A DNA stretch of 64,000 nt from Hermatobates lingyangjiaoensis (GCA_026182355.1 JAPFBL010000598.1:1-64000); one strand, 5' to 3'. Positions 1 to 9,690 are shown, counted from the first letter of the stretch. A program made the numbers and translations. The notes: generated from the sequence alone by a model not told the origin.

Positions 1-30
1 AATAATTTGGATTCCAATGGTTTGATACAT

Positions 31-555
31 TCATGCATCCTATTATCCATTGACATTAAATAAGTCATGTTAATTCTACTTAGTGTTAAGTCTTCCTTTA
101 TGATATCTAAGAATAAGTATTTGTTATTTAGGCCATGGTTGCCTGATAGGCGATGTCATGCATGGCGCTATAATACATTGTCATTAAATAAGTCATGTTA
201 ATTCTATATAGTGTTAAGTCTTCCTTTATGAACTAAGAATAAGTATTGGTTATTCCTACCATGGTTGCCTGATAGGCGATGTCGTGCATTGAGCTATAAT
301 CCATTCTCATTAAATAAGTCATGTTAATTCTACTTAGTGTTAAGTCTTCCTTTATGATACCTAAGAATAAGTATTGGTTATTCCGACCATGGTTGCCTGA
401 TAGGCGATGTCATGCATAGCCCTATAGTATACATTGTCATTAAATAAGTCATGTTAATTTTATATAGTGTTAAGTCTTCCTTTATGATACCTAAGAATAA
501 GTATTGGTTATTTCGACCATGGTTGCCAGAGGGGCGATGTTATGCATAACAATAT
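31..555. repeat. Tandem satellite, ~128-bp unit, about 4 copies
   Basis: A block beginning CATTGNCATTAAATAAG recurs at 48, 176, 302 and 432 (spacing 126-130). Each unit also holds an ACCATGGTTGCCTGATAGGCGATG segment with few substitutions. No ORF spans it. The first and last copies are partial. Confidence 0.9.
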
Positions 556-599
556 AGTATGCCTGTCAATAGTCAGTGAAATGTCCTGAAGATTACTTC

Positions 600-1060
600 A
601 CTGATGCGTATTTTGAATTAGGATATTTAACACTTATTTACAGACGTCATTAGGATGGTAGCTTCGAATATCTGTTTTCGTGTAGAAGGATGGAACCTTG
701 GACTACCTTGCTAAGTCGCGTGCACAAACAATTGGGCTACCCTGGGACTCATATGCCACCGTATAGAATATATTTTATATTAGTGCAGTCTTTCTTGTTG
801 ATACCTAACACTGCCAAATTCAATTTCATTCAACTGTATTTTAAATTAGGATCTTTCACTCGTACTATACAGACATCATTGCGTTGACAGCATAAAATAT
901 ATATACGTTTCTGAATTAGGGAACATTGGATCTACCAGGCTAAGTTGCATACACAAAGAATTGGGCTATCCTAGCCGACTTATAATTTGAGTGACTATGG
1001 AACTTCGGATATACTAGTCTACAGTCCGATACACAAGCCAGTGCTGTAAAACTAAAATAA
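600..1060. repeat. Two diverged ~230-bp direct repeats
   Basis: A GAATTAGGATNTTT...ACAGACNTCATT block occurs near 613-655 and again near 841-885. A following GGNACNTTGGNCTACC...CACAAANAATTGGGCTA block occurs near 687-735 and 920-970. They are more diverged than the upstream satellite and may be its decayed edge. Confidence 0.55.
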
Positions 1061-1842
1061 AACAGTGCTGCAAAATTAAAATAAAAAATTCTTTACAGCA
1101 CTTCATAAATATCTTCATGTAATAACTACGCAATTCATAATTTTTTTATACTTCGGAAATTAAGATTGTTTTTGGAAACTAAAAAAAAAAAAAATTGAAA
1201 TTTAATCGTAATAAAAATTATAAAGAAATTTTTTAAATAAAGTAATGTAAATTAGATTGTGAGATAATAGATACAGTGAAAATAATGGAACAGTTGTGTG
1301 TATATGTATGGCCATTTTTAAGGTAGTTATAAAAGAAGATCACAAATTCAAGAAATATGGTTTATAATACTTAATAATTGGATCTAAAAAAGATAATGTA
1401 AAAAGAATTAGCTTGTTTTGTAATTATGTTAATTAAAATAGAATGAGAACAAAAAAAAAATTAAAAATATTAATATGTAATTCGCATTTTAGTCCATTGA
1501 CAGCATTCAGAAGGTTTACATGATTTTATAGGTCCACTCACTCTCAAATTTATAATCGGAATGAAAAATGAGATATATTTAACTTCCTTTAAGCTGATTC
1601 TTAAGTCTCAAAAAGGTTTAGGAATTTATTTGCTAAAAATTTAAATTTGTGTATTCATTGATATGACTTCAGAAAGATGTGAAGCACTGACTTAACATGT
1701 AATAAGATTGTTATAGGTTGCATTGATATAAACACTGTTAGTATTTCTTGTTGAATGTTTAATTCTTTGTTATTTTCTAGTAGTTCTGTGTGTTTTTCCT
1801 TCTATTCTCTTCTTCTCTATGATTTAAAGATGTTTATTGCTG
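1061..1842. other. AT-rich DNA without recognised gene
   Basis: Short inverted CAGTGCTG/CAGCACT pieces near 1040-1105 and several poly-A runs are the only structure. No coding signal was seen. Confidence 0.6.
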
Positions 1843-1904
1843 TTCAGATATATATATATATATATATCATGATAAACGAAAAATGGTCCGGCAGGACAAA
1901 TTAC

Positions 1905-2042
1905 AATTAAAATAAGCTGTGACACATAAACAGAAACACAACAAAGACTCACTTTTCAATATTTCGACCGTAATGGCGGTCGAAATATTGAAAAGTGAGT
2001 CTTTGTTGTGTTTGTGTTTATGTGTCACAGCTTATTTTAATT
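1905..2042. repeat. Near-perfect palindrome of hammerhead family F; its axis is ribozyme stem II
   Basis: The arms are complementary over about 69 bp each, centred near 1973. The axis falls exactly in the stem-II hairpin (GACCG, loop, CGGTC) of the family F hammerhead, so each half holds only the 3' part of the ribozyme: GAAATATTGAAAAGTGAG and the tail to TTTTAATT. (TA)n flanks both sides. It reads as a fold-back primed from the hairpin itself. Confidence 0.85.
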
Positions 2043-2060
2043 ATATATATATATATATAC

Positions 2061-2285
2061 ACGAGTTCAAAGCTCAAGAAGAGTAATAAGACACAGATGA
2101 GGGTAACACGCTTACAGACTCTAAACTTTCGTATAATCCGTCTTCAGGAGAAAAGACAAAGGATGATAAAGAACGTTTGTAGACCGAACGGCTAAGTAAC
2201 CAAAATATCCATATCAATGATCAAACCACAATATGAAATGGAAAAGCTAGCGATCTTTCAACCGAAACAAGCAATTTTCGTCAAA
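2061..2285 (-). repeat. Truncated family D and family A hammerhead units
   Basis: Reverse strand 2200-2061 carries TTTTCTCCTGAAGACGGATTA followed by a degenerate GAAA and the family D tail (AGTCTGTAAGCGTG). At 2207-2285 the reverse strand matches the family A tail (GGTTGAAAGATC...TTGTGGTTTGATCA) with several substitutions, so a functional ribozyme is unlikely. Confidence 0.6.
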
Positions 2286-3125
2286 GTTATAAACAAAAAT
2301 TCATTTTTAAATTTGTTTTTCTTAATCAGAGTCATTTTATTTATTTTATTTTTTAGTTTTCTTTATACCATTTGTAAATGGTATTAAACTTCGAATTTTA
2401 AACACCTATCAAACTAATAAACAGCACGAACTAATAACACTATACAAGTCTTCTTCCTTTTTATGTATAATCATGATTTATCAAATTTAATTTTTCAGTT
2501 ATTCTTTACATATAAAATATAATTAATGTTTTTTATTATTCTACTGACTTAAAACTTATTTTATTTATGATTTCTCTCATGTTATAGGAAATTCAAAATT
2601 TTTCTATAATTTTTGATTTATTATCGAAACTTACTTAAAACATAAATTTTCAGTCAGTTATACCCCATTTGGTTCTTCATAAGGGTGTTTGGTAAAGATA
2701 ACATTTTGTAGTGTTTAGAAATCCACGTATTTTAATTAATAATTTACACGAGTACAAGGAATTTATTTCTTTTATATAAACTTTAGTTAAACATATATTT
2801 TTTCTTTCTGCTACAATAGGACGGGTAGTAAGGAATCGCTTTTGTAGAATGGTTCTGTTTTATTATGTATAATTACTTTTTTTTCTGAGATATATCTAAT
2901 TGTTATATATTTACATTTCAACTTTGTTTTTTAAATTATTTTATAAATAGCAATATACAATTTTGTCGATAGTGTTTTGAGAAAATAAAATAATTCTAAT
3001 TTTTTTGGTGGATTTAGAAAAAATAAGGTTTTTGTCAAAACTAACAACAACGCGTTTCAAAATCGTTGTATTCGTATTTTCTAACTTATAACTGTACAGC
3101 TCTTTAATGATAATATAAGGGAGAG
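2286..3125. other. AT-rich DNA, nothing recognised
   Basis: Homopolymer and low-complexity AT sequence with no consistent ORF, splice-flanked exon or known repeat. Confidence 0.5.
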
Positions 3126-3188
3126 TAAACACGTTGTAGACGAAACGGCTAGTAACCCTCTAGTAACTGTTACCAGTTGCTGCGTCTG

Positions 3189-3560
3189 CAACGTGCTTAG
3201 TCTCGCTTTCTATTCTCACCTGAAGACGGATTGCCCAAAAATTTGAGTTAGAAAGTGTGTTTCTTTACTTTTTCTGCTACGCAACGTGCTTAGTCTCGCT
3301 TTCTATTTTCTCCTGAAGACGGATTTGCCCAAAAATTTGAGTTAGAAAGTTTGTTTCTTTACTTTTTCTGTTATGCAACGTGCTTAGTCTCGCTTTCTAT
3401 TCTCTCCTGAAGACGGATTGGCCAAAAATTTGAGTTAGAAAGTGTGTTTCTTTACTTTTTCTGCTATGCAACGTGCTTAGTCTCGCTTTCTATTTTCTCC
3501 TGAAGACGGATTGCCTAAAAATTTTGGTTAGAAAGTGTGTTTCTTTACTTTTTCTGCTAC
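3189..3560 (+). repeat. Tandem array of ~93-bp hammerhead-like monomers (family D)
   Basis: CAACGTGCTTAGTCTCGC starts at 3189, 3282, 3376 and 3469, giving four head-to-tail units. Every unit contains CCTGAAGACGGATTG..., the family D core and stem II, followed by TTTGAGTTAGAAAG, where isolated copies have TTTGAGTCTGTAAG. The invariant GAAA is replaced by CAAA or TAAA, so cleavage is doubtful. A family D tail with (TA)n follows at 3561-3675. Head-to-tail ribozyme monomers resemble retrozyme-type elements. Confidence 0.8.
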
Positions 3561-3630
3561 TTATCTCCTTCAATTTTGTACTGTTTTTGTCTCCAGTTTG
3601 AATCGTCTTTCCGTTTATCAAGTGAATATA

Positions 3631-3634
<4 letters not shown>

Positions 3635-3676
<42 letters not shown>
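3635..3676. repeat. (TA)n microsatellite
   Basis: Pure alternating TA separates the family D tail from an inverted family F unit. Confidence 0.95.
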
Positions 3677-3677
<1 letters not shown>

Positions 3678-4058
3678 ATGATAAACGAAAAACGGTCCGG
3701 CAGGACAAATAACAATTAAAATAAGCAGTGACACATAAACAGAAACACCACAAAGACTTACTTTTCAATATTTCGACCGTAATGGCGGTCGTCGTCAGGA
3801 GAAGAAGTGAATTGGCGGAGGGACGATTGTCAACTATGTACCACGTGGTGGTCCAAGGTCCTAGGCAGACTGACGAGTGGCAGCGTCTCCGTTGGCTTCT
3901 CAAGTTGATCTTCGAAGAGGGTGGGGCCGGACGCCTATTTATGGGGTTTATTGGGCGAGTCAGCATTGCTGAGTCTTGGGTTCCCATGGGAAAGTAGGCT
4001 AGACGACAGAGACGGGCCCTTGTTTTAGCCACTTGAACTACTTGAACTGCCAAGTTAA
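3677..4058 (-). mobile_element. Long family F PLE 3' fragment with hammerhead
   Basis: Read on the minus strand from 4058, a comparatively GC-rich leader (about 3830-4040) precedes the hammerhead and the tail ending in TTTATCATGGTATATA. It is the longest family F copy here; others are cut close to the ribozyme. A 187-codon frame stays open over 4053-3490, but it crosses the ribozyme and the (TA)n tract and matches no family I know, so I treat it as non-coding. Confidence 0.65.
3757..3813 (-). ncRNA. Hammerhead-like ribozyme, family F
   Basis: Minus strand: core CUGACGA, one extra C, stem II GACCG/CGGUC closing a CCAUUA loop, then GAA, a minimal stem III (A UA U) and U17. The outer stem I pairs CACUU with AAGUR beyond an internal loop. 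All invariant core residues of the hammerhead (C3, U4, G5, A6, G8, A9, G12, A13, A14) are present. Pairing was done by eye. Confidence 0.7.
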
Positions 4059-4077
4059 CTATATATATATATATATA

Positions 4078-4125
4078 TATTTGTAAATTTAGGGAGCAAT
4101 CCTTCTTTTATGCATGTTTATAAAC
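4078..4125 (-). pseudogene. PLE ORF N-terminal end fragment
   Basis: The minus strand encodes KEGLLPKFTN and runs into (TA)n. This is the end of the N-terminal pieces found throughout the window. It abuts an oppositely oriented endonuclease remnant, so this is an inverted junction. Confidence 0.6.
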
Positions 4126-4440
4126 AACAACAACAATTTCAAGAAGACTCACAATGCATCTGTCAGCAGGAGCCCCAAAAGAACATACCATAAATGAACA
4201 TAAAATCAAATTGACTCGAGAAATGCTAGTGAAAAACACAGAAGTTTTATACCATGAAATGATCATAATAGACTACAAATTGCTGAAGCACTTAAGATAA
4301 TAGAACTGAAACCAAATATGAACAACCAAACCACAGGTCTCAACAGGACGTTAAAACTATATTCTAGAACGACGCAAGAACACGAATCAAGATTGAAGGG
4401 CCAACAGATGGAACCTAGAGGAAGTTTATGAAGTTAAGAG
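4123..4440 (+). pseudogene. PLE GIY-YIG endonuclease, C-terminal half
   Basis: The plus strand reads TTISRRLTMHLSAGAPKEH, the conserved Arg/His segment after the YIG motif of PLE endonucleases. It continues through a KLTREMLVKN stretch and, after a frame change near 4265, IAEALKIIELKPNMNNQ with the catalytic-type Glu and the terminal Asn of the GIY-YIG fold. A tail GLNRTLKLYS follows. The GIY and YIG motifs themselves are missing because the copy is 5'-truncated. These enzymes nick target DNA for PLE integration. The frameshift shows it is dead. Confidence 0.8.
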
Positions 4441-4606
4441 GTACACCTCATTATGACAGGTGGCAAAAACTGCTTTAAGCAAATGTTTACTTTGGTGATG
4501 GAATTATTTCTTGATATTTTTTGAAAATTATTGTGTTAATTTAGGAAATGTATAGTATAGTGTATATAGTTGTGATTAGTAGGAATAAGTTTTTGTAAAT
4601 ATGTTT

Positions 4607-4645
4607 ATCTCTGAAGATCGTCTAGGAGACCGAAACATGTCAGTT
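4607..4645 (+). ncRNA. Hammerhead-like ribozyme in a PLE pseudo-LTR
   Basis: CUGAAGA, a mutated stem II (GUCU/AGAC with a neighbouring C-C mismatch), GAAAC, AUGUC. The predicted cleavage triplet GUC overlaps the ATG of the following ORF piece (ATG 4637-4639). It lies about 170 bp after the endonuclease remnant. Confidence 0.65.
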
Positions 4646-4757
4646 ATGAAAAAGAAATCATTTGGAGAACTGGTGTATTTAATACCAGAAAGATTTAAAT
4701 CAAAGGTGAGAAAACTTGAAAGATCGACTATGAAATTGATTGATGCCACAGTATAAA
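4637..4757 (+). pseudogene. PLE ORF start fragment
   Basis: ATG within the ribozyme starts MSVMKKKSFGELVYLIPE..., followed by KVRKLERSTMKLI and a stop. It matches the recurrent FGELxYLxPExWKS...LEK pattern of the other N-terminal pieces but ends early. A (TA)n tract follows at 4776-4818. Confidence 0.7.
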
Positions 4758-4774
4758 GGTCGTTCAACAAAACA

Positions 4775-4775
<1 letters not shown>

Positions 4776-4818
<43 letters not shown>
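4776..4818. repeat. (TA)n microsatellite
   Basis: Uninterrupted alternating TA between two PLE fragments of opposite orientation. Confidence 0.95.
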
Positions 4819-4824
<6 letters not shown>

Positions 4825-5110
4825 TCATCTTTTCTAACGTCATGTTAGTGACTTCCGGAGGAAAGGCGTCTGACAATTGCTCAGTCGTCGACGTCGTCTC
4901 CACTTTCTTCTCCTGTGACCCTCCTTTTAGAAGTCCTCCTCTCGCTCATCAGTTTGTGTTTCATTGCTATCTTTGCATCCAAAACAATCTTTTCATCTGT
5001 CTTTTTAGCTATGGGATGTAGCGTGGTTGTTTCAATGCTATGCCGCAGAGACGTCACCAACATTGCAGGTGTGTCAGTGGACCTCCAACTTATAATAAAT
5101 TATAAATAAA
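4819..5110 (-). mobile_element. 3' UTR of an inverted PLE copy
   Basis: Lies directly downstream, on the minus strand, of the endonuclease stop at 5111 and ends at (TA)n. No convincing hammerhead core was found in it, unlike the other PLE 3' ends. Confidence 0.5.
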
Positions 5111-5535
5111 TTATCGATTGAGGTTGAGTCCAGGGGAAGAGCGAGCATCAAGTAAGCATATGTATGCCTCCTCTGAAGCTCTTAGGGTAACTTTATTGTT
5201 GGATTCAGGGATGTCATTGTAACTGAGCCCATGCGAGTTCGCATGGATGGCTACAGGATAGTTACTGCGTTGACCGACTGAAGCCCTATGACCATTCATA
5301 CGAAGGCTCAACTTATTAGAAGTTAAGCCAACGTAAAAGGAGTCACACAGTGAGTGCAATCCAGTCGGTAAACACAGTTGCACGAGGTACAGGAGGAATT
5401 GACCTGAACCGGGTAGGAACGATGGTGGAGAGGGGAATCGAAGGAAGGATTAGGATTTACAATTAGGCAAGTTTGACAGCCACGGCGTCCACATTGTTTC
5501 ATTCCAAGAACAGGATTGGAAGGCTAAGGAAAAAT
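5111..5535 (-). pseudogene. PLE GIY-YIG endonuclease domain with frameshift
   Basis: Minus strand, upstream part in one frame: CGRRGCQTC...SSCTSCNCVYRLDC, a Cys-rich knuckle followed by NCVYRLDC (the GIY-like strand). The next frame (5383-5111) continues SFYVGLTSNKLSLRMNGHR, a good YIG-x(n)-R...H match, then KVTLRASEEAYICLLDARSSPGLNLNR with the Glu and terminal Asn. A one-base shift near 5360 separates them. Length and motif order fit PLE endonucleases, which nick DNA for target-primed reverse transcription. The same C-terminus, better preserved, is at 44850 and 13309. Confidence 0.85.
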
Positions 5536-5669
5536 GTGAGAAAAAATGCTTTTTAGATTGGCAGGTTTACGGTAGGAAATAGAAGGGGGGTGATTAAAGA
5601 TGGAAGAAGTAGAAGTAGAAGTAGACAGAATCGGAAAAGACTCCTTAATAACAGCACGAAGCTTAATTT

Positions 5670-5868
5670 AATTTATTAAGGAGTCTTTTCCTTATATTGT
5701 ATTGTAACAGAGAACCCAGGCTTAATTTATAGTCCCGAGGATGTCTTAAAATAAAGACGAAATATTGGCAAAAAGGTGATTCCATATATTTACCCTGACC
5801 AAACTCCGAGAAGAAGAAAAAGTGTTTGTTAATATTTTGTGGTCAAAAAAACAGTACTGTATATTTAT
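5670..5868 (+). mobile_element. Family P PLE 3' unit with hammerhead
   Basis: The hammerhead at 5732-5769 reads CCGAGGA (U4 changed to C), U, stem II GUCUU/AAGAC, GAAAUAUUGGC. It is followed by the family P tail through GTGTTTGTTAATATTTTGTGGTCA and (TA)n. Related tails occur at 14585-14660, 22713-22890 and 49480-49560. Confidence 0.65.
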
Positions 5869-5905
5869 ATATATATATTATATATATATATATATTATTT
5901 AGTGA

Positions 5906-6498
5906 AATAATTAAATTCATTTCGTTTTTTCTTTTTTATTATCATTATCTTGTTTCATCAGTCTTAAATACGCAATGCCCCCCCCCCCTCCGCCCTTTAT
6001 TAATATACCATCCTGTTCCCACCCCTCCACCAGTTTACTTCCTCTTGTATATAAAATATTAAATTCCTATTATACTCTATAATATATATTTTGTTTGCTC
6101 TACCCCCCCCCCCTCCCCGCCACCGTCAGCTCTCGCCAAACTATTATCAGAGCAAAGTAAACAGTAATTTACATTATAGACTTTGGCTGAAAGCTGATAT
6201 GAGACACCAAGTCCTCTTTAAACTCTACCACCGTCATGCTGCAGCCTTCCTTATTATCTGATAACTTAAATCTATTTAAATTTATATTAAATGTAGCCCC
6301 CAAATCTATATTGATCAATTTTAATAAGCTATTATCGGTATATCTTTTTCGGTTTAAACAGATATTTTATAGTTAATATATTTTGATTTATAATTAGTTT
6401 GTTGTTACTTTTTCGAATATAATAATGTACACTTTTATAGCATAAAAATATATTCATTTTTAAATTATGCTTATAGGTGTGTGTGGACAAAATTATGA
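5906..6498. other. AT-rich DNA with two poly-C tracts
   Basis: C-runs at about 5977-5991 and 6103-6118 sit in an otherwise AT-rich stretch. No gene was seen. Confidence 0.6.
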
Positions 6499-6606
6499 TT
6501 GGGTTGCAGTGGCAGTCTCACAAGGGAACACACGTAGGCAGAGCATTGTGCCTTTGTGATAACACACAATGAAGAATGATTCTACAGTGGGAATCCTAAA
6601 TTTTGC
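6499..6606 (-). mobile_element. SINE 3' fragment
   Basis: Minus strand matches the 3' half of the complete SINE at 35164-35489 (TAGGATTCCCACTGTAGAATCA through GTGTTCCCTTGTGAGACTGCCACTGCAACC). The tRNA head is absent. Confidence 0.8.
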
Positions 6607-6607
6607 T

Positions 6608-6758
6608 TGGAGACCCTCTCCAACCGTCTCTGAATAAGTGCTCTTGGGTTCCTTCTCTTATCTCTCCTGAAGACGGTTCAAACCAAAAATTAGAGACTGT
6701 AAGTGTGTTCTTTTCATTTCTCTATGTTTCTTTGTCGATATTGAACTATATATATACC
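6608..6758 (+). mobile_element. Family C hammerhead unit
   Basis: CTCTCCTGAAGACGGTTCAAACC and TTAGAGACTGTAAGTGTG are present, but G12 is lost (CCAAAAATTA instead of CCGAAAATTA). The tail ends in (TA)n, and a family B unit follows immediately. Confidence 0.7.
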
Positions 6759-6916
6759 TTTGATACTGTTTAAGTGCTTGAGTTCGAGCGCCAAGTCAGT
6801 CGTTATCAGCATTTGGAGCGATTCACTTCTTTTGCTGAAGACGAGGACATCGAAATATAGTAGTGAGTTCAGTGATTTCTTTTCTACGTGTTCTTTTTAA
6901 ATTCTAGTTTATATAT
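6758..6916 (+). mobile_element. Family B PLE 3' unit
   Basis: Same sequence as the 3' UTR attached to the endonuclease end at 44850-45205, beginning in the CTGTTTGAGTGCTTCAG region. Ends in TTCTAGTTTATATATA. Confidence 0.75.
6822..6867 (+). ncRNA. Hammerhead-like ribozyme, family B
   Basis: CUGAAGA, extra C, weak stem II (GA/UC closing GGACA), GAAAUAUA, GUAGUGAG. The outer stem I pairs TCACT with AGTGA across an internal loop. The core is intact, but stem II is poor by eye. Confidence 0.55.
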
Positions 6917-7019
6917 ATACTTTGATATACGAAAACCGGTCCGACAGGACAGATAATAATAATAATTCATTACGGTCGAAATATCGAAATGTGACTGTAT
7001 AATGTTTATTCTATGTGTC

Positions 7020-7022
7020 ACT

Positions 7023-7057
<35 letters not shown>

Positions 7058-7060
7058 ATA
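7020..7060. repeat. (TA)n after a family F scrap
   Basis: 6921-7024 is a collapsed family F palindrome (GGTCCGACAGGACA, then ATTACGGTCGAAATATCGAAA, then a GTGTCACTG tail) ending in TA repeats. Confidence 0.6.
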
Positions 7061-7596
7061 TACTATTATACTACTATAGAAATAGTATATAGATATACTA
7101 TTTCATGGAAATACGATCCGAAAGAGAAATACTGGTAATAGTGAAATGTACAAAGGTTATTAGCGATATTACAATCTCTATATAATTTGTTTTATTCCAT
7201 AAGATTATTAGAATTTTATAATTCACTCCCTATGCTATTATACTAAAAAAAAATCAATATATAAATATCAAAAAAGGAACAGTGTTATAGTTATTTTAAT
7301 GACAATTTAAATCTTGAATTATACTATTATTGGTTTATGTATGTAGCAGTGTAGTTAACCTGTTGCCCTACGTATCATTTAGATGACTTTTAAAATTAGT
7401 AATTATAGTAAGAGAAGTATAAATGAAGGGATCATGTAGACACTGCTAAAGGTTATCTAAATAATCAGCAAAAACTTAAGTCCTTTCAAGAAATAACTCT
7501 CTTTATATTTAATTATAAATGTAAAATCTTAAAGAAATGTTTGAATTTATGATATCTTTCTGTGGATTTTTGTGTTTTTAATTTTAAAAGGTTTTT
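7061..7596. other. AT-rich DNA, nothing recognised
   Basis: A small imperfect palindrome of TATACTATT units at 7055-7125, then unstructured AT-rich sequence. Confidence 0.5.
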
Positions 7597-8260
7597 AATT
7601 TATATTCTGTAAATGTAACTAGCCTTGTCGATTGTATTATCTCGTTCTTATTCTGGTACGTCTAACCATGTATAACCACCTCTAACTATCCTTGTTGACT
7701 ATACTATCGAGTTATTAGTGTTACAGATTAAGAAAACGTAAGTTATTTAAAATAATAATTTTCTTTATATTTGAATATAAATGTGAAATATAAAGGAATG
7801 GTTGAATTATGATATCTTTTTCAGGAATTTATATTCTGCAAATCTAACTAGCCTTGTCGATTGTATTATCTCGTTCTTATTCTGGTACGTCTAACCATGT
7901 ATAACCACCTCTAACTATCCTTGTCGACTATAGGATCGAGTTATTAGTGTTAGAGATTAAGAAAACGTAAGTTATTTAAAGTAATAATTTTCTTTATATT
8001 TGAATATAAATGTGAAATATAAAGGAATGGTTGAATTATATCTCTTTCAGGAATTTAGTGTTTTTACAATTAAAGGGTTTTTGTATTTATATTCTGTAAA
8101 TCTAACTAGCCTCGTCGTCTGTAGTATCTAGGCGTTAGTCTGCTACCTCTAACCACCTCCAACTAGCCTTGTCGACTATAGGGGCAGGTTATTATGGTGA
8201 CATTGTGTTATGAATTAAGAATAATAATAATTATTTAAAATAATAATTTAATTTATATTG
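7597..8260. repeat. Three direct repeats of ~230-250 bp
   Basis: TATTCTGNAAATNTAACTAGCCTNGTCG starts near 7600, 7830 and 8085. It is followed in each copy by the CTCGTTCTTATTCTGGTACG-like segment and GATTAAGAAAACGTAAG. Copies 1 and 2 are close; copy 3 is diverged and shorter. Confidence 0.85.
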
Positions 8261-8289
8261 AATATCTATAAAAAGATTTACATAAACAC

Positions 8290-8470
8290 GTGAAATAAAA
8301 TCAATGATCAAACCACAAAAGAAAGGGAAAAAAACTAAGATTTTAAACTCTTCTTTCCCTTTCTCACCAGATGTTTCATTCTAGTGTTTCAGTTGGTTTT
8401 TGACTCTGCGAAAACCGCTTTTACGTTGAAGATCTTAGTCTTGCTTCCCTTTCCTTATTTTTGATCATTT
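8290..8470. repeat. Decayed family A inverted pair
   Basis: Family A tail on the minus strand (8290-8345), then an A unit on the plus strand (8346-8470) with TTTTTGACTCTGCGAAAACCGCTTTTACG. Two substitutions destroy CUGACGA, so it is an inactive relic. Confidence 0.65.
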
Positions 8471-8499
8471 TATATATATTTATTAATATATATATATAT

Positions 8500-8666
8500 A
8501 TAATATTTTTCGTAAATTTTGGTAGCAGTCCTTCTTTGACACACACATTATTGAAAATGACACCAAATTTAGCTGATAACTGTTTCTTAACAAGTTTCTC
8601 AATTTTTCTAAATAACACTCTCGTTATTTCGTCTACAGAATAAAGTACATCTCCTATGGTCGACAT
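8500..8666 (-). pseudogene. PLE ORF start fragment (MSTIGDVLYSVDE type)
   Basis: Minus strand from ATG 8666: MSTIGDVLYSVDEITRVLF, then KIEKLVKKQLSAKFGVIFN, then CVKEGLLPKFTKNI, ending at (TA)n. About 55 codons are uninterrupted. It begins inside the upstream hammerhead. The basic helical segment and the Cys...EGLLPKFT end are typical of the region before the reverse transcriptase in PLE proteins. Its role there is not known to me. Confidence 0.75.
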
Positions 8667-8699
8667 GTTTCGAATGATCAACATTCATCATCAGGACGT
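8659..8699 (-). ncRNA. Hammerhead-like ribozyme, strong example
   Basis: Minus strand: stem I GUC/GAC, CUGAUGA, extra U, stem II GAAUG/CAUUC, GAA, A-C/G-U stem III with an AU loop, cleavage triplet GUC. Every invariant core base is present. The start codon of the adjacent ORF is the AUG of the stem III/triplet segment. Confidence 0.75.
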
Positions 8700-8754
8700 G
8701 AATAAGATCGAAGGTGAAATATCACAAGGTAAAGATAAGAAGAGTATATGGAGA

Positions 8755-8870
8755 AGATGCCTATGAAAAAGGTTTTAAATAAAACCGAAACGTCGGCATT
8801 GAGAGTTTGATTTTGATCCTGGAAAATTGAAAAATTGACCGAATCCCGATTGCATTATACACCTATTCTA
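8755..8870 (+). mobile_element. Family M hammerhead-related unit
   Basis: GCC/GGC stem I, hairpin GGUUUU/AAAACC, then GAAACGUCGGC. The core reads CUAUGAAAA rather than CUGAAGA, so it is degenerate or a variant. The tail runs to ATTATACACCTA. Confidence 0.6.
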
Positions 8871-8897
8871 TCCAACGGTTGATTATTATTGAATTTG

Positions 8898-8898
<1 letters not shown>

Positions 8899-8930
<32 letters not shown>
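8899..8930. repeat. (TA)n microsatellite
   Basis: Separates family M from family H. Confidence 0.95.
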
Positions 8931-8932
<2 letters not shown>

Positions 8933-9060
8933 AACCTTTGAGTTAGCTTCAGCTACTCAAAGGGACTACTTCTACCCGATGACGACGACTGTCGAAATAT
9001 CGTTGTGAGTCTTTTGTGTGTGTCTTTTATTTGTGTTTTCTCTTTCCTGTGTGAACTTTA
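8931..9060 (+). mobile_element. Family H hammerhead unit
   Basis: From TTGAGTTAGCTTCAGCTACTC to TCCTGTGTGAACT and (TA)n. The ribozyme at 8966-9010 reads CCGAUGA (U4 changed to C), hairpin CGAC/GUCG, GAAAUAUCGUUGUGAG. Other copies are at 15879-15990, 32523-32645 and 43640-43755 (minus). Confidence 0.7.
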
Positions 9061-9092
9061 ATATATATATATATATTATATATATATATATA

Positions 9093-9200
9093 CAGTGTGT
9101 CTCCAAAAAAAATATACTCACTCTTAGAATGACAAGAAAACCTTAAACTCTCATTGCCGACGTTTTGATTTTATTCAAAATCCTTTTCAACCGTATATAA
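9093..9200 (-). mobile_element. Diverged family M fragment
   Basis: The minus strand shows the family M hairpin and AAAACGTCGGCAATGAGAGTTT. It is preceded by an unassigned TGTGTCTCCAAAAAAAATATA stretch. Confidence 0.5.
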
Positions 9201-9204
9201 TACA

Positions 9205-9690
9205 AAGGAGCTAAAGAGATTAAATATGTACGTTTTTAGCATAAACAAAAAAAGTACATTATGAAAAATCAAATACAATGGTAAATATTAGGATAGTAAT
9301 AAAAATAAAATAAAAAGAAGAAACCTATGTAGACGAAATTACACAATGCACTTACAAAACTAGGAATATTTGAAAATAAACAAACTATTAGAAATAGCAT
9401 AATTAAAACAATATGGAATGTTAAATTATTGAAATGACAGTGCAAATTTGATTGTACGAGTACTATTATAATAATACTATTCACCTCGAAATACTAAATG
9501 GTATATGGCATTGTATAAGCTATAAGACTTATCTGTATATATTTCAGGTACATACCTCCATGTTTTTTTTCTGTCGCTATTCTGTATCTCGTTTTGAAAT
9601 GTCTTTAAATGTTTTGTATTTTATATGCGTTTTGTTTCTGAAAACTTACATAGGTAAAAACATACTTCTTATTGTGGTTTGATCATTGAG
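9205..9690. other. AT-rich DNA, nothing recognised
   Basis: Open frames here are AT-biased hydrophobic strings without family resemblance. Confidence 0.5.

Noticed and set aside
3490..4053. A 187-codon minus-strand open frame, the second longest in the window
   Set aside because: It runs through a hammerhead and a (TA)n tract (poly-Ile/Tyr) and matches no family; better explained as PLE untranslated sequence.
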